Below are positions 1 to 9,228 of a DNA stretch of 64,000 bases, one piece after another (the first letter of the stretch is position 1; each line of letters starts with the position of its first letter). The notes beneath the pieces were generated by a model. It did not search any database. It saw only the letters and a list, made by a program, of their open reading frames with translations, and was not told the DNA's origin. The stretch is from assembly GCF_013267195.1 (NCBI RefSeq), contig NZ_CP053941.1, positions 2,480,001 through 2,544,000 on the forward strand, written 5' to 3'. Position numbers and translations under genes: made by a program. This stretch comes from Halorubrum salinarum (GTDB taxonomy: Archaea > Halobacteriota > Halobacteria > Halobacteriales > Haloferacaceae).

Positions 1-954
1 GCCACGGCCGGCTGTCTCAACGCCGGCGACCTCGACGCGTACTCCCTCATCGCGGACGAACTGGACCTGTCGTCGATCGAGCGCCCGTACCTGTGGCCGG
101 ACCCGACCGAAATCGACGCGGTGACCCGCGTCGACTTCGCGACCGAGGCGAAGGCCGCCTGGCTCTCGGAGCTGTTCGACACGGGCAGCGTGACTGTCAG
201 ACAGTGGCCCCTGGTCGGCCGCGACCGGTGGGGGACCGAGACGCGACCGCGCCCGACGTTCCTCCGCCGCGACGGCACCTTCTACGAGGTCGACATCGTC
301 GACGAACGGATCCGCCGACGCGATCGGTGGCACTTCGCGCTCGAACGAGTCGACGAGGCACCGCCGGAGGACGCGACGCTCGACGGGCCGCCGTTCGGCC
401 TCTCCGACCAAGACGAACGCGTACTGAACGCGGCGCTCGACGCGGTCTACGCGGGTCACGACGGCTTCCTCGGCGACCCCGAGTTCGACGAGCTTCAGAC
501 CGTCGAGTTCCACCACGGGCTCGACGCGGACGCCAGCGACCTCGTCCCGTCACCGTCGTTCGACTTCGTGGAGTACGAAGACGAGTACTTCCGAGCGGTC
601 GCCGAGCGTCGGTCCGTCGACGTTCCGGAGTGGACGTACGCGATCACCGAGATCAGCGATTCTCGGAGCGAGTTCACGGCGCACGCGCGCGACGCCATCG
701 TCGAACGGGACGTGGACGACGCCGGACTCTCGGAGGCCGCAGCCGGCGTCTTGGACGACGCCATCGCCGAGGAGCCGCGTCGCTACGAGGAAGGGGCACC
801 GCCGTCGGCGGAACTGACCGAGGCCCTCGACGCGCTCGCCATCGCGGACGACCTCGAACCGATCGACAGCTACGACGAGCGCGTCGACTTCCGGAACGTC
901 GTCGTCGAGTTCCGAGACGACGTCTACCGGTTCGATCTGATAGTCTCGCCGTAG
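1..954 (+). CDS. Lipoprotein-like acidic protein, 5' truncated
   Basis: The reading frame is open from the first base of the window, so the true start lies upstream. The first visible residues read ATAGCLNAG, and TAGC fits an archaeal lipobox, so this may be an anchored lipoprotein whose signal peptide is cut off. An internal GTG at 121 could serve as a start but would discard the lipobox. The rest (about 300 visible residues) is acidic with alternating charged and aromatic segments and no catalytic motif that I recognise. The gene ends with TAG at 952-954. Function unknown. Confidence 0.7.
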   Translation, partial: ATAGCLNAGDLDAYSLIADELDLSSIERPYLWPDPTEIDAVTRVDFATEAKAAWLSELFDTGSVTVRQWPLVGRDRWGTETRPRPTFLRRDGTFYEVDIVDERIRRRDRWHFALERVDEAPPEDATLDGPPFGLSDQDERVLNAALDAVYAGHDGFLGDPEFDELQTVEFHHGLDADASDLVPSPSFDFVEYEDEYFRAVAERRSVDVPEWTYAITEISDSRSEFTAHARDAIVERDVDDAGLSEAAAGVLDDAIAEEPRRYEEGAPPSAELTEALDALAIADDLEPIDSYDERVDFRNVVVEFRDDVYRFDLIVSP

Positions 955-1032
955 GAGAGGAGGTCGGACGACCGTCGGCTCATCGCCCCGAGCGGCGGGC
1001 CGCGGAAGCTCAGCCTCGCGCGGGGACGGCGC

Positions 1033-1257
1033 TCAGGCCTTGAGCCGGTATCGGTACGGCTGCCCCGCGATGACCTCGACCTCGCCGCGCTCGGCTCGCC
1101 GCCCGAGCACCGTGGCGACCCGGTGCGGGCTGCCGATCTCCTCGCACTCGTCGCACTCCTCGACGAGCGCCAGGATCTCCCGCGCCGTCAGCGGCTCGTC
1201 GGCCTCGGCGAGGACGCCGCGGATCCGCTCGTACCGGTCGTATTCACCGGCGCTCAT
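1033..1257 (-). CDS. Small winged-helix-like protein of unknown function
   Basis: A 74-aa protein. Residues 8-35 (RIRGVLAEADEPLTAREIL) look like the first helices of a winged-helix domain, followed by the short segment ECDECEEIGSPHRVATVLGR, which suits a recognition helix, and a C-terminal beta wing (EVEVIAGQPYRYRLKA). Two cysteines in CDEC are too few for a zinc site by themselves. It probably binds DNA or is a stand-alone fold; the target is unknown. The minus-strand ATG lies at 1255-1257 with an AT-rich stretch (ACATATAGGG on the plus strand) just upstream. Confidence 0.6.
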   Translation of the reverse strand: MSAGEYDRYERIRGVLAEADEPLTAREILALVEECDECEEIGSPHRVATVLGRRAERGEVEVIAGQPYRYRLKA

Positions 1258-1398
1258 ACGTCTTACGTACGGTCTCCGAACATATAGGGTTCAGTGAGAC
1301 AGAAGTCGGACGGTTGTCTGACAGCGGGCGCGAGACGCCCGCTAGCCGGCCTTTCGACGGAGTTCCGGTGGGCGTTCGGAACGGCCGTCGACCCGGGA

Positions 1399-1932
1399 TC
1401 AGGCGTACGGGTCCTCGGCCTCGAGGTCGCGCTCCGCGCGGTACTGCTCGACGAACTCGCTCACGTCGAACTCGACCATCTCCCGCTCGAACGCCGACAG
1501 CGCCTCGTCGTCGTCCGCGTGGCTCACGGCGTGTTCCATCAGTTCGACGACCAGCTCGACGACGATCTCGTGGAGCCGGCGGGAGTCGAACTCGGTGACC
1601 CACACCATCGCGTACCCGACGTCCGCGTTCTCGCTGGCGTCGTGCGCGACGACCGCCTCGGGGAACTCCTCCAGGACGACGCCGAGCAGGTGCGGCGTGT
1701 CGAACTCGGGCATCTCCTCGCTGGTGGTGTCGATCGCCTCGCGGAGGACCTCGACGAGGAAGTCCGGGAGGAAGCGCTCGGGCGGGTGAACGTCCATCAC
1801 GACCGCGTGCGTCTCGCCGCAGGCGCACTCGTACTCGCGCATCCCGAGGTCAAGTTCGCCGACGCCGACCGTCTCCCCGCAGGGTAGCTCCAGCGCGTTC
1901 TCGTCGCCGCCGGGGACGCGGGGCTGGGACAT
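1399..1932 (-). CDS. Conserved haloarchaeal protein (DUF5815-like)
   Basis: A 177-aa acidic protein. Residues 15-45 contain a compact cysteine/histidine pattern (LPCGETVGVGELD, then ECACGETHAVVMDVHPPERF) that looks like a small metal-binding N-terminal module. The rest is helical and acidic (HLLGVVLEEFPEAVVAH, EIVVELVVELMEHAVSH). It resembles the haloarchaeal family I know as DUF5815; the assignment is from memory of the N-terminal motif, and no function is established. It stands alone on the minus strand between small genes. Confidence 0.65.
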   Translation of the reverse strand: MSQPRVPGGDENALELPCGETVGVGELDLGMREYECACGETHAVVMDVHPPERFLPDFLVEVLREAIDTTSEEMPEFDTPHLLGVVLEEFPEAVVAHDASENADVGYAMVWVTEFDSRRLHEIVVELVVELMEHAVSHADDDEALSAFEREMVEFDVSEFVEQYRAERDLEAEDPYA

Positions 1933-1982
1933 GCCTCCGCTTGGTCGCTGTCGAGGTTAAAAGGAGCGGAACGGGTCGGTCG

Positions 1983-2219
1983 CTACTCGACGTGCTCGGA
2001 TTCGGCCTCGGCGTCCTCGCCGTCGCCGTCCCCGGCCGCGCCCTCGTCGGCTTCGTCCTCGTCGCCGCCGTGCGTCTCCACCTCTGCCTCGACCTCGATC
2101 TCGATCCCGTTGGCCTCGTAGGTCGCTTCGAGCATCTCGGCGTCCTCGCGTTCGACCTCCAGTTCGTTCCGGTCGACCTCCACCTCGACCTCCACGTCGA
2201 CGGTCACGTCGTCGGACAT
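1983..2219 (-). CDS. Small highly acidic protein
   Basis: A 78-aa protein starting at MSDDVTVDVEV. An in-frame start ten codons upstream exists, but the ATG at 2217-2219 gives a typical haloarchaeal beginning. The N-terminal 40 residues alternate Val/Glu/Asp (VDVEVEVEVDRNELEVE) and can form a beta hairpin. The centre (EMLEATYEANGIEIEVEAEV) suggests a small alpha/beta unit and the C-terminus is an Asp/Glu/Gly tail. No function can be assigned. It follows the 3' side of nothing else on its strand within 80 bases except cdc48, which ends upstream. Confidence 0.5.
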   Translation of the reverse strand: MSDDVTVDVEVEVEVDRNELEVEREDAEMLEATYEANGIEIEVEAEVETHGGDEDEADEGAAGDGDGEDAEAESEHVE

Positions 2220-2301
2220 ATCGGTCTCCCCTTCGAGGCCGGCACGCAAAAACGGTCGGTCGCGGCGGGCAGCGCGGTCCGCGGCCCCGCGACTCAGGCG
2301 G

Positions 2302-4524
2302 TCACTGGAAGCCGATCCGGCCGCCGGTGTCGCGGAGCGACTCGCCGCCGCCGCCCTTGAACTGCTCTCTCACGTCCTCGTAGTACGCGAGGATGTCCTC
2401 GTTGATGGTCGGGCGAACCGACTCCATCGCGCGCCGGAAGTGCTTCATCTCCACCTCCTCGGCGTCGTCGTCGTCGCGAAGCGCCTCGATGGCGGCCTCG
2501 CGGGCGATCCCCTCCAGGTCGGAGCCGACGTAGCCGTCGGTGATCTCGGCGACCTCGCGGAGGCTCACGTCGGGCGCGAGCGGCGTGTCCCGGGTGTGGA
2601 TGTCGAGGATCTGCTCGCGGCCCTCCTGGTCCGGCTGGCCGATCATCACGAGCCGGTCGAACCGGCCCGAGCGCAGCAGCGCGGGGTCGATCATGTCCGG
2701 TCGGTTGGTCGCCCCGATGACCATCACGTCGCCCATGTCCTCGAGCCCGTCGAGCTCGGTGAGGAGCTGGTTGACGACGCGTTCGGAGACGTTGTTCCCC
2801 ATCTCCTGGCCGCGAGAGGGCGCGAGGCTGTCGAGCTCGTCGAAGAAGATGATCGTCGGGCTCACCTGCCGGGCCTTCCGGAAGGTCTGTCTGATCGCCT
2901 TCTCGGACTCGCCGACCCACTTCGAGAGCAGCTGCGGCCCCCGCACCGAGATGAAGTTCGCGTTCGTCTCGTTGGCGACGGCCTTCGCCATCAGCGTCTT
3001 CCCGGTGCCGGGCGGGCCGTACAGCAGCACGCCCTTCGGCGCGTCGACGCCCATCCTGTCGAACTTCTCCGGCGACGTGAGCGGCCACTCGACGGACTCT
3101 TGGACCTGCTGTTTGGCGTCTTCGAGCCCGCCGACGTTGTCCCACGAGATCTTCGGGAGCTCGACGAGCACTTCCCGCATCGCCGAGGGCTCCACCTCGT
3201 TGAGCGCGCCCGAGAAGTCGTCGCGCTTGACGATCATCCGGTCGATGAGGCTCGGGGGCACCTCCTCCTCGTCTAAGTCGATCTCGGGGAGGTACCGGCG
3301 CAGCGCCTTCATCGCGGCCTCCTTGGTGAGGCTCTCGATGTCGGCGCCGACGAAGCCGTGCGTCTCGTCGGCGAGGTGGTCTAAGCTCACGTCGTCCGAC
3401 AGCGGCATGCCGCGGGTGTGGATCTGGAGGATCTCCTTGCGGCCCACCTCGTCGGGGACGCCGATCTCGATCTCGCGGTCGAACCGGCCGGGCCGGCGCA
3501 GCGCGGGGTCGACGCTGTCGACGCGGTTCGTCGCCCCGATGACGATCACCTGCCCGCGGGTCTCTAACCCGTCCATCATCGTCAGCAGCTGGGCGACGAC
3601 GCGGCGCTCGACCTCGCCGGTCACGTCCTCGCGCTTCGGCGCGATGGAGTCCAGCTCGTCGATGAAGATGATCGAGGGGGACTCCTCTTTCGCGTCCTCG
3701 AAGATCTCCCTGAGCTGCTGTTCGGACTCGCCGTAGTACTTCGAGATGATCTCCGGCCCGGCGATCGAGAAGAACGACGCCGAGGTCTCGTTGGCGACGG
3801 CCTTCGCGAGCAGCGTCTTCCCGGTGCCGGGCGGGCCGTGGAGCAGGACGCCCTGCGGCGGCTCGATCCCGAGCTTCGAGAAGATCTGGGGGTGTTTCAT
3901 CGGCAGCTCGACCATCTCGCGGACGCGCTGGATCTCCGACTGGAGGCCGCCGATGTCCTCGTAGGTGATCCCGCCGCCGGTCTTCTCGAAGCCGGAGATC
4001 GGTTCCTCGCGAAGCTCGACCTCCGTGTCCTCGGTGATGAGACAGACGCCGTCGGGCTCCGTCTCGACCGCGATCAGCGGGATCGCCTGCCCGGGCGACC
4101 GCATGAACGGGTGGTTCGTCGAGGACATCACCGGCACGATGTCGCGCTCGACGACCGGGCGCTTGAGGATCTGCCGTTTGACCATGCCGGCGGCGTCGGA
4201 GCCGAACTGGACCGACGCCTCCTCGGGCGGGGCCAGCACCAGCTTGTCGGCCTTCTCGGCCTCCGCCTTCCGGATGGTGACGCGCTCGCCGATGCCGACG
4301 TCCGCGTTCTGCCGCGTGAACCCGTCCACGCGAACGGTGTCGGTGTTCCAGTCTTGGCGGTCGGCGCGCCAGACCTTCGCAGCGGTCGTCTCCGCGCCCT
4401 CGATCTCGATGATGTCGCCGGGCGAGAGCTTCAGGTGGAGCAGGGTGTCGGGGTCGAGTCGGGCGATGCCGCGCCCCGAGTCGTTCGGGTACGCCTTCGC
4501 CACTTCGAGTTGGACTTCGTTCAT
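2302..4524 (-). CDS. cdc48: AAA ATPase Cdc48/VCP-like (VAT)
   Basis: A 740-aa protein unfolding and segregating ATPase acting in the cytosol, usually with the proteasome. An N-terminal double-psi barrel substrate domain ([20 protein letters not shown] onward) is followed by two AAA modules. D1 has Walker A GPPGTGKT near residue 230 and Walker [14 protein letters not shown]2 has Walker A near 505 and Walker [16 protein letters not shown] arginines are present in both. The frame extends 47 codons upstream, but MNEVQ at 4524 matches the conserved family start. The C-terminal tail is short and ends in GRIGFQ rather than a bacterial or eukaryotic adaptor motif. Upstream AT-rich DNA at about 4565-4672 holds the promoter. 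Length and domain order are normal. Confidence 0.97.
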   Translation of the reverse strand: MNEVQLEVAKAYPNDSGRGIARLDPDTLLHLKLSPGDIIEIEGAETTAAKVWRADRQDWNTDTVRVDGFTRQNADVGIGERVTIRKAEAEKADKLVLAPPEEASVQFGSDAAGMVKRQILKRPVVERDIVPVMSSTNHPFMRSPGQAIPLIAVETEPDGVCLITEDTEVELREEPISGFEKTGGGITYEDIGGLQSEIQRVREMVELPMKHPQIFSKLGIEPPQGVLLHGPPGTGKTLLAKAVANETSASFFSIAGPEIISKYYGESEQQLREIFEDAKEESPSIIFIDELDSIAPKREDVTGEVERRVVAQLLTMMDGLETRGQVIVIGATNRVDSVDPALRRPGRFDREIEIGVPDEVGRKEILQIHTRGMPLSDDVSLDHLADETHGFVGADIESLTKEAAMKALRRYLPEIDLDEEEVPPSLIDRMIVKRDDFSGALNEVEPSAMREVLVELPKISWDNVGGLEDAKQQVQESVEWPLTSPEKFDRMGVDAPKGVLLYGPPGTGKTLMAKAVANETNANFISVRGPQLLSKWVGESEKAIRQTFRKARQVSPTIIFFDELDSLAPSRGQEMGNNVSERVVNQLLTELDGLEDMGDVMVIGATNRPDMIDPALLRSGRFDRLVMIGQPDQEGREQILDIHTRDTPLAPDVSLREVAEITDGYVGSDLEGIAREAAIEALRDDDDAEEVEMKHFRRAMESVRPTINEDILAYYEDVREQFKGGGGESLRDTGGRIGFQ

Positions 4525-4767
4525 GATTCCTCGCGGGGGATGATAGTATCTGGATCCGGTCCGGGAATAAGCCTGTTGCCCGTGTCCGGCCCGCCGATTC
4601 CTCCGGTCCGATCGGCGGCCGCGATTGGCTGTGTGATCATATAGCACGGTACGGAGTCCGGTCATAAAACCCCGTCGTAAGCGTGCGTTTTCGCCGTGGA
4701 CTCGCGGTCGCTCGTATCGGACGGTTCTCGGCCGCTCGCCGCGGCGTGCGCGCCGAGCGCTCTGCCG

Positions 4768-5070
4768 CTACCGCGGGCCGAGAACGATTTCGGGGGCGAA
4801 AACCGTGACCCCGAGCAGCCCCGTCAACAGGAGGACCGCGGCGACGCGAACCCACCCCGCCAACCGGCGACGCTCCGCCGGCAGGGACTCGGCGACCCCC
4901 GACAGCGCGAATCCGACCGCCATGACGAGCGCGTTGATCGCGGTGACGCCGCGGAGGACGCCGAAGTAGACGTAGATGCTCGCCATGAGGAGCGAGGAGG
5001 CGAACATCGCGTACGCGTTGAGTCCGCCGGACGGTTCGCTGAAGACGACTTCGCTGATTCTGGAGGGCAC
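4768..5070 (-). CDS. Small membrane protein
   Basis: About 100 aa if translation begins at the GTG at 5068-5070 (reads MPSRISEVVF). The frame stays open to 5190, but the extra 40 residues are Arg-rich and unlike a real N-terminus. Three hydrophobic segments are visible: AYAMFASSLLMASIYVYFGV, INALVMAVGFALSGVAE and VAAVLLLTGLLGVTVFA, so this is a three-helix integral membrane protein. No functional residues stand out. It is divergent from larC, with 193 bases between the starts. Start uncertain. Confidence 0.55.
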   Translation of the reverse strand: MPSRISEVVFSEPSGGLNAYAMFASSLLMASIYVYFGVLRGVTAINALVMAVGFALSGVAESLPAERRRLAGWVRVAAVLLLTGLLGVTVFAPEIVLGPR

Positions 5071-5263
5071 GGTACGAACCGATCGCTCGGCGACGCTGAT
5101 AGGGTTGGTGAAATGATGGGTGTCCGACCAGACGTTCCTCGCGCTTCCGCCCTGTGTGCGGACTCTCCGGCGACTATCGTCACCACGCACGTATCACCAG
5201 CCTATACGCTCGACGGAGCCGTCGATCCGGAGGTATTTGTCCGGCAGTCGCCTCGGAGGAGCC

Positions 5264-6679
5264 ATGCGAACGCTCGTCTTCGACGGTCGGACCGGCGCCG
5301 CCGGCGACATGATCTGCGCCGCGCTGATCGCGGCCGGCGCCGACCCCGCGGTCCTCGACCCCGTGCGCGACGCTCTCCCCGTCCGGTACGAGGTCGGCGA
5401 GACTGAGAAGAACGGGATCCGCGCGACGACCGTCGACGTCCTCGTCGACAGGCACGGCGCGGGGGATGCGGATTCGGATCACGACCACGCTCACGGTCAC
5501 GGCCACACTCACGACCACGGCCACGATCACGACCACGCTCACAGTCACGGCGACGACCACAGTTACGGTCATGACCACGACCACGATCACGGCCACGAGA
5601 CGGACGCCTCTCGGGACGAGACCCACGCCGAGGGCGCGGGCGTCCACCGCTCCTACCGCGAGGTGGTCGACCTCGTCGAGTCGATGGGCCTCCCGGACGC
5701 GGTCGAGTCGACCGCGCTCGACGCATTCGAGCTGCTCGGGCGCGCGGAGGCGTCGGTCCACGGGATCGACCTCGACGAGACGCACTTCCACGAGGTGGGC
5801 GCCGACGACGCGATCGCCGACGTGGTCGGCGCGGCGCTGCTGCTCGCCGACCTCGACCCGGAGCGCGTGGTCACCACACCGGTCGCCGCCGGCGGGGGCA
5901 CGGTCGAGATGAGCCACGGGACGTACCCGGTCCCGGCCCCGGCGACGACCGAGGTCGCGACCCGTTCGGACTTCCGAATCGTCGGCGGCCCGGTCGATCG
6001 GGAACTGCTCACGCCCACGGGCGCGGCGATCCTCGGCGCGGTCGCCGAGGGCGTCGACGCCGTCCCCGATCTCGCCGTCGAGCGCGCGGGCTACGGCGCC
6101 GGCGACGCCGACTTCGAGCCCCACCCGAACGTCCTGCGCGCGCTCGTCGGCGACGGGGGACGGGCGGAGAGCGAGACCGACCGGGGGCGGACCGTGGGCG
6201 GCGGGCTCGTTCGCGACGACATCGCGGTCCTCGAAACGAACCTCGACGACGCCGCGCCGGAGGTCCTCGGCGGGCTTCAGGAGACGCTCGAACGCGCCGG
6301 CGCGCGAGACGTGACGATCGTCCCGACGACGATGAAGAAGTCCCGCCCGGGTCACCTCGTGAAGGTCATCTGTAAGCCGGCGGACGTCGAGGCGGTCGCC
6401 GAGCGGCTTGCCCGCGAGACGGGGACGCTGGGCGTGCGCCAGTCCGGGGCGAGCCACCGCTGGATCGCGGAACGGGAGTTCGAGACGGCGACGCTCCGGG
6501 TCGACGGCGCCGACCACGAGGTGACCGTGAAGGTCGCCTCGACGACGGACGGAGAGGTCTACGACGTCAGCGGGGAGTACGACGAGGCGGCCGCGGTCGC
6601 GGGGGCGACGGGCCTCCCGATCCGCGAGGTGCTCCGGCGCGCGGAGGCCGCGGTGCGGGAGCGGCTCGCCGACGAGTAG
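5264..6679 (+). CDS. larC: Nickel insertion protein LarC with His-rich linker
   Basis: A 471-aa homologue of LarC, which in bacteria inserts nickel into the pyridinium thiocarboxylate nucleotide to make the nickel-pincer cofactor of lactate racemase and related enzymes. The start MRTLVFDGRTGAAGDM is diagnostic, and a GGAGG element lies four bases upstream of the ATG. Residues 73-111 hold 18 His alternating with Asp or Gly, a likely nickel-storage linker. The second domain carries VLETNLDDAAPEVLG and PTTMKKSRPGHLVKV. In Lactobacillus, LarC1 and LarC2 are joined by a programmed frameshift; here they are one frame. larB, larE and a larA are not visible nearby, so the client enzyme is not known from this window. 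Confidence 0.93.
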   Translation: MRTLVFDGRTGAAGDMICAALIAAGADPAVLDPVRDALPVRYEVGETEKNGIRATTVDVLVDRHGAGDADSDHDHAHGHGHTHDHGHDHDHAHSHGDDHSYGHDHDHDHGHETDASRDETHAEGAGVHRSYREVVDLVESMGLPDAVESTALDAFELLGRAEASVHGIDLDETHFHEVGADDAIADVVGAALLLADLDPERVVTTPVAAGGGTVEMSHGTYPVPAPATTEVATRSDFRIVGGPVDRELLTPTGAAILGAVAEGVDAVPDLAVERAGYGAGDADFEPHPNVLRALVGDGGRAESETDRGRTVGGGLVRDDIAVLETNLDDAAPEVLGGLQETLERAGARDVTIVPTTMKKSRPGHLVKVICKPADVEAVAERLARETGTLGVRQSGASHRWIAEREFETATLRVDGADHEVTVKVASTTDGEVYDVSGEYDEAAAVAGATGLPIREVLRRAEAAVRERLADE

Positions 6680-6706
6680 CAGGTGGCCGGCCTCGCGACC
6701 GGCCCG

Positions 6707-7039
6707 TCAGTCGGGCGGGTCGACGCGCTCGACGCGCTCGGGGTCGACGCCGAAGCCGTCGGCGAGGCGCTCGCGGACGCGGTCGGCGACGACCTCTTCG
6801 GGGGCGCCGAACTCCGCCCGTGAGACCGCCTCCTCGTCGACCGCGAGGGTGGCGACCGCCTCGACCGTGGTGTCGTTGAGGCCGGGCCGGAGGCCGGCGA
6901 TCTCGATCTCCTCGACGCGGAGGCCGTCGATTCGCTCGATCTGTGCTCTGGCGCCGGCGACGAGGTCGCCGGTGGCCGCCTGCGAGACGCGGACGGTCAC
7001 CGTGGCCTCGACCGACGGCGTGTGGATGGCTGCCGCCAT
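6707..7039 (-). CDS. Conserved hypothetical protein
   Basis: A 110-aa protein with no recognised motif. Predicted pattern: beta strand (VEATVTVRVS), helix (LVAGARAQIERI), strand (LRVEEIEIAGLRP), strand (TTVEAVATLAVD), helix (PEEVVADRVRERLADGF). This is compatible with a small ferredoxin-like alpha/beta fold. It converges with larC, with 27 bases between the two stops. Function unknown. Confidence 0.6.
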   Translation of the reverse strand: MAAAIHTPSVEATVTVRVSQAATGDLVAGARAQIERIDGLRVEEIEIAGLRPGLNDTTVEAVATLAVDEEAVSRAEFGAPEEVVADRVRERLADGFGVDPERVERVDPPD

Positions 7040-7596
7040 ACGCCCTCGCCGCGAGTCGAACGCGGCGCGGCCGGTCGCCGTCTCGGGCCGCGACCCGAGA
7101 GGCGACCGGTCCGCGTCCTCGAACGCCGCGGCGGCGACGACGGGGGTCGCCGGCGGCGGCGCTCGCGAGGGTGACGGTCGTCCGACTCGACGCGCGCGAC
7201 GGACAGCGGCGGCTGGAGAGAACGGGGTGCGGTCCGTCCCGCGGGGAAACCTCCCCAGCCGACGCGCGTCACGCGGTCGGGCGGACGGACCGTGGGGTCG
7301 GAATCCCGTAGCCGGTCCCGATCCACCCGAGGAACGCGACGCTCGCGGACCGCACGAGCGTCGAGCGGGTGGAACGGGTCATGGTCGGGATCCGCGGCGC
7401 GGGGTGCGCCGTCGTTCACCTCCAGTGTCGGTTTTGTATTAAAATTATGTTAGTTACGCGACCACATGCCACGGTGCGTTCGACCCGAGAGCCGCCGAGA
7501 ATCCGCCGGAGCGGACGCACGCGTTCGGTTCCGTCGACGACGAGACGACAGGCCTATGCCGACCGCCCGACCAGTTGCGCGTAAGCAGTCACCGCC
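7040..7596. other. Gene-poor interval upstream of aspS
   Basis: This GC-rich interval contains no ORF that I would defend as protein coding. An AT-rich core TATTAAAATTATG at 7437-7449 is a good TATA-type element. About 27 bases further on, an ATG at 7466 opens a 44-codon Arg-rich frame whose TGA overlaps the aspS ATG (ATGA at 7597-7600). This could be a translated leader for aspS or chance. A weaker TATA-like CCTATGCC near 7555 lies closer to aspS. I saw no tRNA-like or hairpin-dominated structure in the rest. Confidence 0.45.
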
Positions 7597-8901
7597 ATGA
7601 TCGAGCGCATTCACACGTCGGACGTCGAACCGGACGCGGACGAGGTCGCCATCGCCGGCCACGTCCACGAGATCCGCGACCTTGGGGGCCTCGTCTTCCT
7701 CATCGTGCGCGACCGCGAGGGGCTCATCCAGATCGTCTTCAAGGAGGAGCGCGAGCCGGAGCTGTTCGAGGCCGTCCAAGACGTGGGCGCCGAGGACGTT
7801 GTCCGCGTCGTCGGCGAGCCGCTGGAGAGCGACCAGGCGCCCGGCGGCGTCGAGATCGCGCCCACCGAGTACGAGGTCATCGACGAGGCCGACTCCCCGC
7901 TCCCGCTGGAGATCTCGAAGGACATCGAGGTCGACCTCTCGACCCGGCTCGACAACCGCGCGCTCGACCTCCGGAAGCCGGAGACGCTCGCGGTGTTCAC
8001 TCTCCGTTCCGAGCTCATCACCGCGATGGAGGAGTGGTTCGAAGACGAGGGGTACGTCGACATCAAGACGCCGCTGATCTCGAAGGGCGGCGCCGAGGGC
8101 GGCGCGGAGCTGTTCCCGATCCTCTACTACAACCAGGACGCGTTCCTCTCGCAGAGCCCCCAGCTGTACAAGCAGATGCTGATGGCCTCGGGCTACGAGG
8201 CCGTCTACGAGACCGGCACGGCGTTCCGCGCCGAGGACTTCGCGACCTCCCGCCACGTCTCCGAGATCGCGATGTTCGACGTGGAGCTGGCGTACATCGA
8301 CGACCACGACGACGTGATGGACGTCCAGGAGGAGTCGCTCCGCTACGCGCTCAGCGAGGTCGCCGAGAACGCCGAGCGCGAGCTCGACCTCCTCGACGTC
8401 GACCTGGAGGTCCCCGAGGACGACTTCCCGCGGATCACCTTCGACGAGGCGCTCGACATCCTCGAAACCGAGTTCGGGCACTTCCCGGACGACCCGACCG
8501 ACCTCGACACGAAGGGGGAGAAGCTCCTCGGCGAGCACTTCGAGGAACAGGGCCACCCCGCGTTCTTCGTCGTCGGCTACCCCGACGAGAAGTTCTACTA
8601 CATGCAGGACGTGCCGGAGGACGACATCGCCTCCCGGAAGTTCGACCTCATCTACAAGGGCCAGGAGCTCTCCTCGGGCGGGCAGCGCGAGCACGATGTC
8701 GAGCGCATGGTCGAAGTGATGGAGGAGGAGGGCGTCGAGACGAGCAACTTCGAGTTCTACATCGAGGCGCTGAGCTACGGCACGCCCCCGCACGGCGGCT
8801 ACGGGCTCGGCATCGACCGCCTCGTCCAGAAGGTCGCCGACCTCGACAACATCAAGGAGGCGATCATGTTCCCGCGCGACCCGAACCGGCTGGAGCCGTA
8901 G
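7597..8901 (+). CDS. aspS: Aspartyl-tRNA synthetase, archaeal type
   Basis: A 434-aa class IIb synthetase that charges tRNA-Asp. It has an N-terminal OB-fold anticodon-binding domain (residues 1-105), no bacterial GAD insert, and a class II catalytic core. Motif 2 is seen in [19 protein letters not shown] and motif 3 in [18 protein letters not shown]. The OB-fold reads [11 protein letters not shown]. In archaeal AspRS studies, a His in this region (instead of Trp) together with Gly/Pro near residue 82 marks non-discriminating enzymes that also form Asp-tRNA-Asn for the GatCAB amidotransferase; the match here is by eye. Length and motifs are complete. Confidence 0.96.
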   Translation: MIERIHTSDVEPDADEVAIAGHVHEIRDLGGLVFLIVRDREGLIQIVFKEEREPELFEAVQDVGAEDVVRVVGEPLESDQAPGGVEIAPTEYEVIDEADSPLPLEISKDIEVDLSTRLDNRALDLRKPETLAVFTLRSELITAMEEWFEDEGYVDIKTPLISKGGAEGGAELFPILYYNQDAFLSQSPQLYKQMLMASGYEAVYETGTAFRAEDFATSRHVSEIAMFDVELAYIDDHDDVMDVQEESLRYALSEVAENAERELDLLDVDLEVPEDDFPRITFDEALDILETEFGHFPDDPTDLDTKGEKLLGEHFEEQGHPAFFVVGYPDEKFYYMQDVPEDDIASRKFDLIYKGQELSSGGQREHDVERMVEVMEEEGVETSNFEFYIEALSYGTPPHGGYGLGIDRLVQKVADLDNIKEAIMFPRDPNRLEP

Positions 8902-8919
8902 GCGGCGCGACCCTTCCGG

Positions 8920-8963
8920 TCCGGTCTGGGTTTGGTCTGCGTTCGGTCCGCGTTTGATCCGAG
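8920..8963. repeat. Degenerate 11-bp tandem repeat (4 copies)
   Basis: Four consecutive 11-mers lie 18 bases downstream of the aspS stop: TCCGGTCTGGG, TTTGGTCTGCG, TTCGGTCCGCG and TTTGATCCGAG. They share a TYYGRTCYGNG pattern. The unit length matches about one helical turn, so proteins bound to it would sit on one face, but no function is known. Confidence 0.6.
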
Positions 8964-9091
8964 GTCGGTTCGCACCGCGGTCGTGACGGTCCGACCATCG
9001 AATAGGCGGATCTCCCTTCTCCTCCCCGGCCGCGCGAGCGAGTTCGACTTCGCCGCGCAAGCGACTTCTCCCTCGGTCGACGCGAGGGTTC

Positions 9092-9228
9092 TTTTATAAG
9101 TACACACTGAGTACGGGTGGATTCTGTCTTCAGGGCCTCTATTCTCTGTTTAACCGGATTAAATCGGGCGAAACTCGGCTGAACGGCTTGCGTCATTAAA
9201 GGGTATCGGGGCCCGAGGCCGAGTCGCA
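9092..9228 (+). promoter_or_regulatory. Promoter region of the secreted-protein pair
   Basis: Two TATA-type elements are present. CATTAAAG at 9194-9201 lies about 27-30 bases before the ATG at 9229, giving a leaderless transcript. A stronger-looking TTTTATAAGTA at 9092-9102 has no gene start at the expected distance. Between them, TTTAACCGGATTAAA is an imperfect palindrome that could hold a regulator. The remainder of the 327-base gap after aspS holds only the 11-bp repeats at 8920-8963. Confidence 0.5.

Noticed and set aside
5472-5600. GAC/CAC-rich stretch that looks like a microsatellite or CRISPR-like repeat
   Set aside because: It is in frame within larC and encodes the His-rich linker; units are not spaced by unique sequence.
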